Of a stretch of DNA of 5,229 bases, positions 4,881 to 5,229 are shown piece by piece (within the stretch, counting starts at the first letter, position 1; each line of letters begins with the position of its first letter). The stretch comes from Desulfobacterales bacterium (GTDB lineage: Bacteria; Desulfobacterota; Desulfobacteria; Desulfobacterales; Desulfobacteraceae). Made by a program: the position numbers and the translations under genes. The stretch covers positions 1 to 5,229 of the forward strand of contig JAKSBB010000306.1 of NCBI GenBank assembly GCA_022361315.1, read 5' to 3'. The notes under the pieces were generated by a model. The model saw nothing but the letters and a program-made list of their open reading frames with translations, searched no databases and was not told where the DNA came from.

Positions 4881-5229
4881 ATGTCCATTGCCAGTGATTT
4901 CGGTTTAGACCGGGAAAAGTTGCAGGAGATACGCAGAGCCCTTCACCAGATGCCGGAGATCGGGCTGGAAGAACTGAGAACTTCGGATTATGTGGCGGCC
5001 CGCCTCAGACGCCTGGGCTACGAGATTCACCGGGGGATTGCCGGTACCGGCGTGGTGGGCAGCATGAAAAACGGCACATCCGGACGGGCCATAGGCATCC
5101 GGGCGGAGATGGACGGCCTGCCCATGGTGGAAGAAACCGGATTGCCCTGGGCCAGTACAACTCCCGGGAAAATGCACGCCTGCGGCCACGACGGCCATAT
5201 GGCCATGGTGTTGGGCGCGGCAGAGGCCA
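4881..5229 (+). CDS. M20-family amidohydrolase (HipO/IAA-amino-acid hydrolase-like), N-terminal 116 codons, runs off right edge
   Basis: The reading frame is open from ATG 4881 to the window end. It has the M20D signature: IRRALHQMPEIGLEE at 17-31, RAEMDGLPMVEETGLPW at 74-90 and MHACGHDGHMAMVLGAA at 98-114. C101 and H103 in HACGHD are the expected first metal ligands of this binuclear metalloenzyme family, which hydrolyses N-acyl or amide-linked amino acids (hippurate, N-acetyl-diaminopimelate, IAA conjugates). The usual RADMDALP is here RAEMDGLP, a tolerated variation. No signal peptide is visible, so it should be cytoplasmic and act after import. It follows the HisM gene by 13 nt. AAGGGAGG at 4855-4862 is 18 nt from the ATG, too far for a normal ribosome site, so translation may depend on coupling. 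No alternative in-frame start lies nearby upstream. The remaining roughly 270 residues are outside the window; the substrate is unknown. Confidence 0.9.
   Translation, partial: MSIASDFGLDREKLQEIRRALHQMPEIGLEELRTSDYVAARLRRLGYEIHRGIAGTGVVGSMKNGTSGRAIGIRAEMDGLPMVEETGLPWASTTPGKMHACGHDGHMAMVLGAAEA

Overview
The window looks like part of a Gram-negative bacterial chromosome. It is GC-rich in the genes and AT-rich in the one long intergenic region. It carries a periplasmic-binding-protein ABC importer and a pyrrolysine-free MttB-type methyltransferase. That pairing, plus the codon use, would suit an anaerobic sulfate reducer of the Desulfobacterota (Desulfobacterales-like), but this is inferred from content only; there is no rRNA or marker gene here.

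Layout. Positions 1-1358 (minus strand) hold the N-terminal 452 codons of an MttB-superfamily corrinoid-dependent methyltransferase, which runs off the left edge. Positions 1359-1596 are a 238-bp divergent regulatory region with a good minus-strand promoter. It contains two exact copies of a 14-bp word centred on the palindrome TGTATACA, and one further perfect 14-bp palindrome. From 1597 to the right edge, five plus-strand genes form an apparent operon: a HisP-type ATPase, a HisJ/LAO-type periplasmic binding protein, a HisQ-type permease, a HisM-type permease, and the start of an M20 amidohydrolase. GC-rich hairpins lie immediately before and after the binding-protein gene.

How it may work. 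The binding protein captures a polar, probably cationic amino-acid-like compound. The HisQ/HisM channel and ATPase import it, and the M20 enzyme could cleave an amide or N-acyl bond in it. The divergent MttB homologue could then move a methyl group from a quaternary amine to a corrinoid protein. The shared TGTATACA operators suggest that one regulator, possibly GntR-family, controls both arms. The proposal is therefore a small uptake, deacylation and demethylation module for a methylated amino-acid derivative. The families are clear from sequence; the substrate and the joint pathway are inference. No corrinoid protein, reductive activator or regulator gene lies inside the window.
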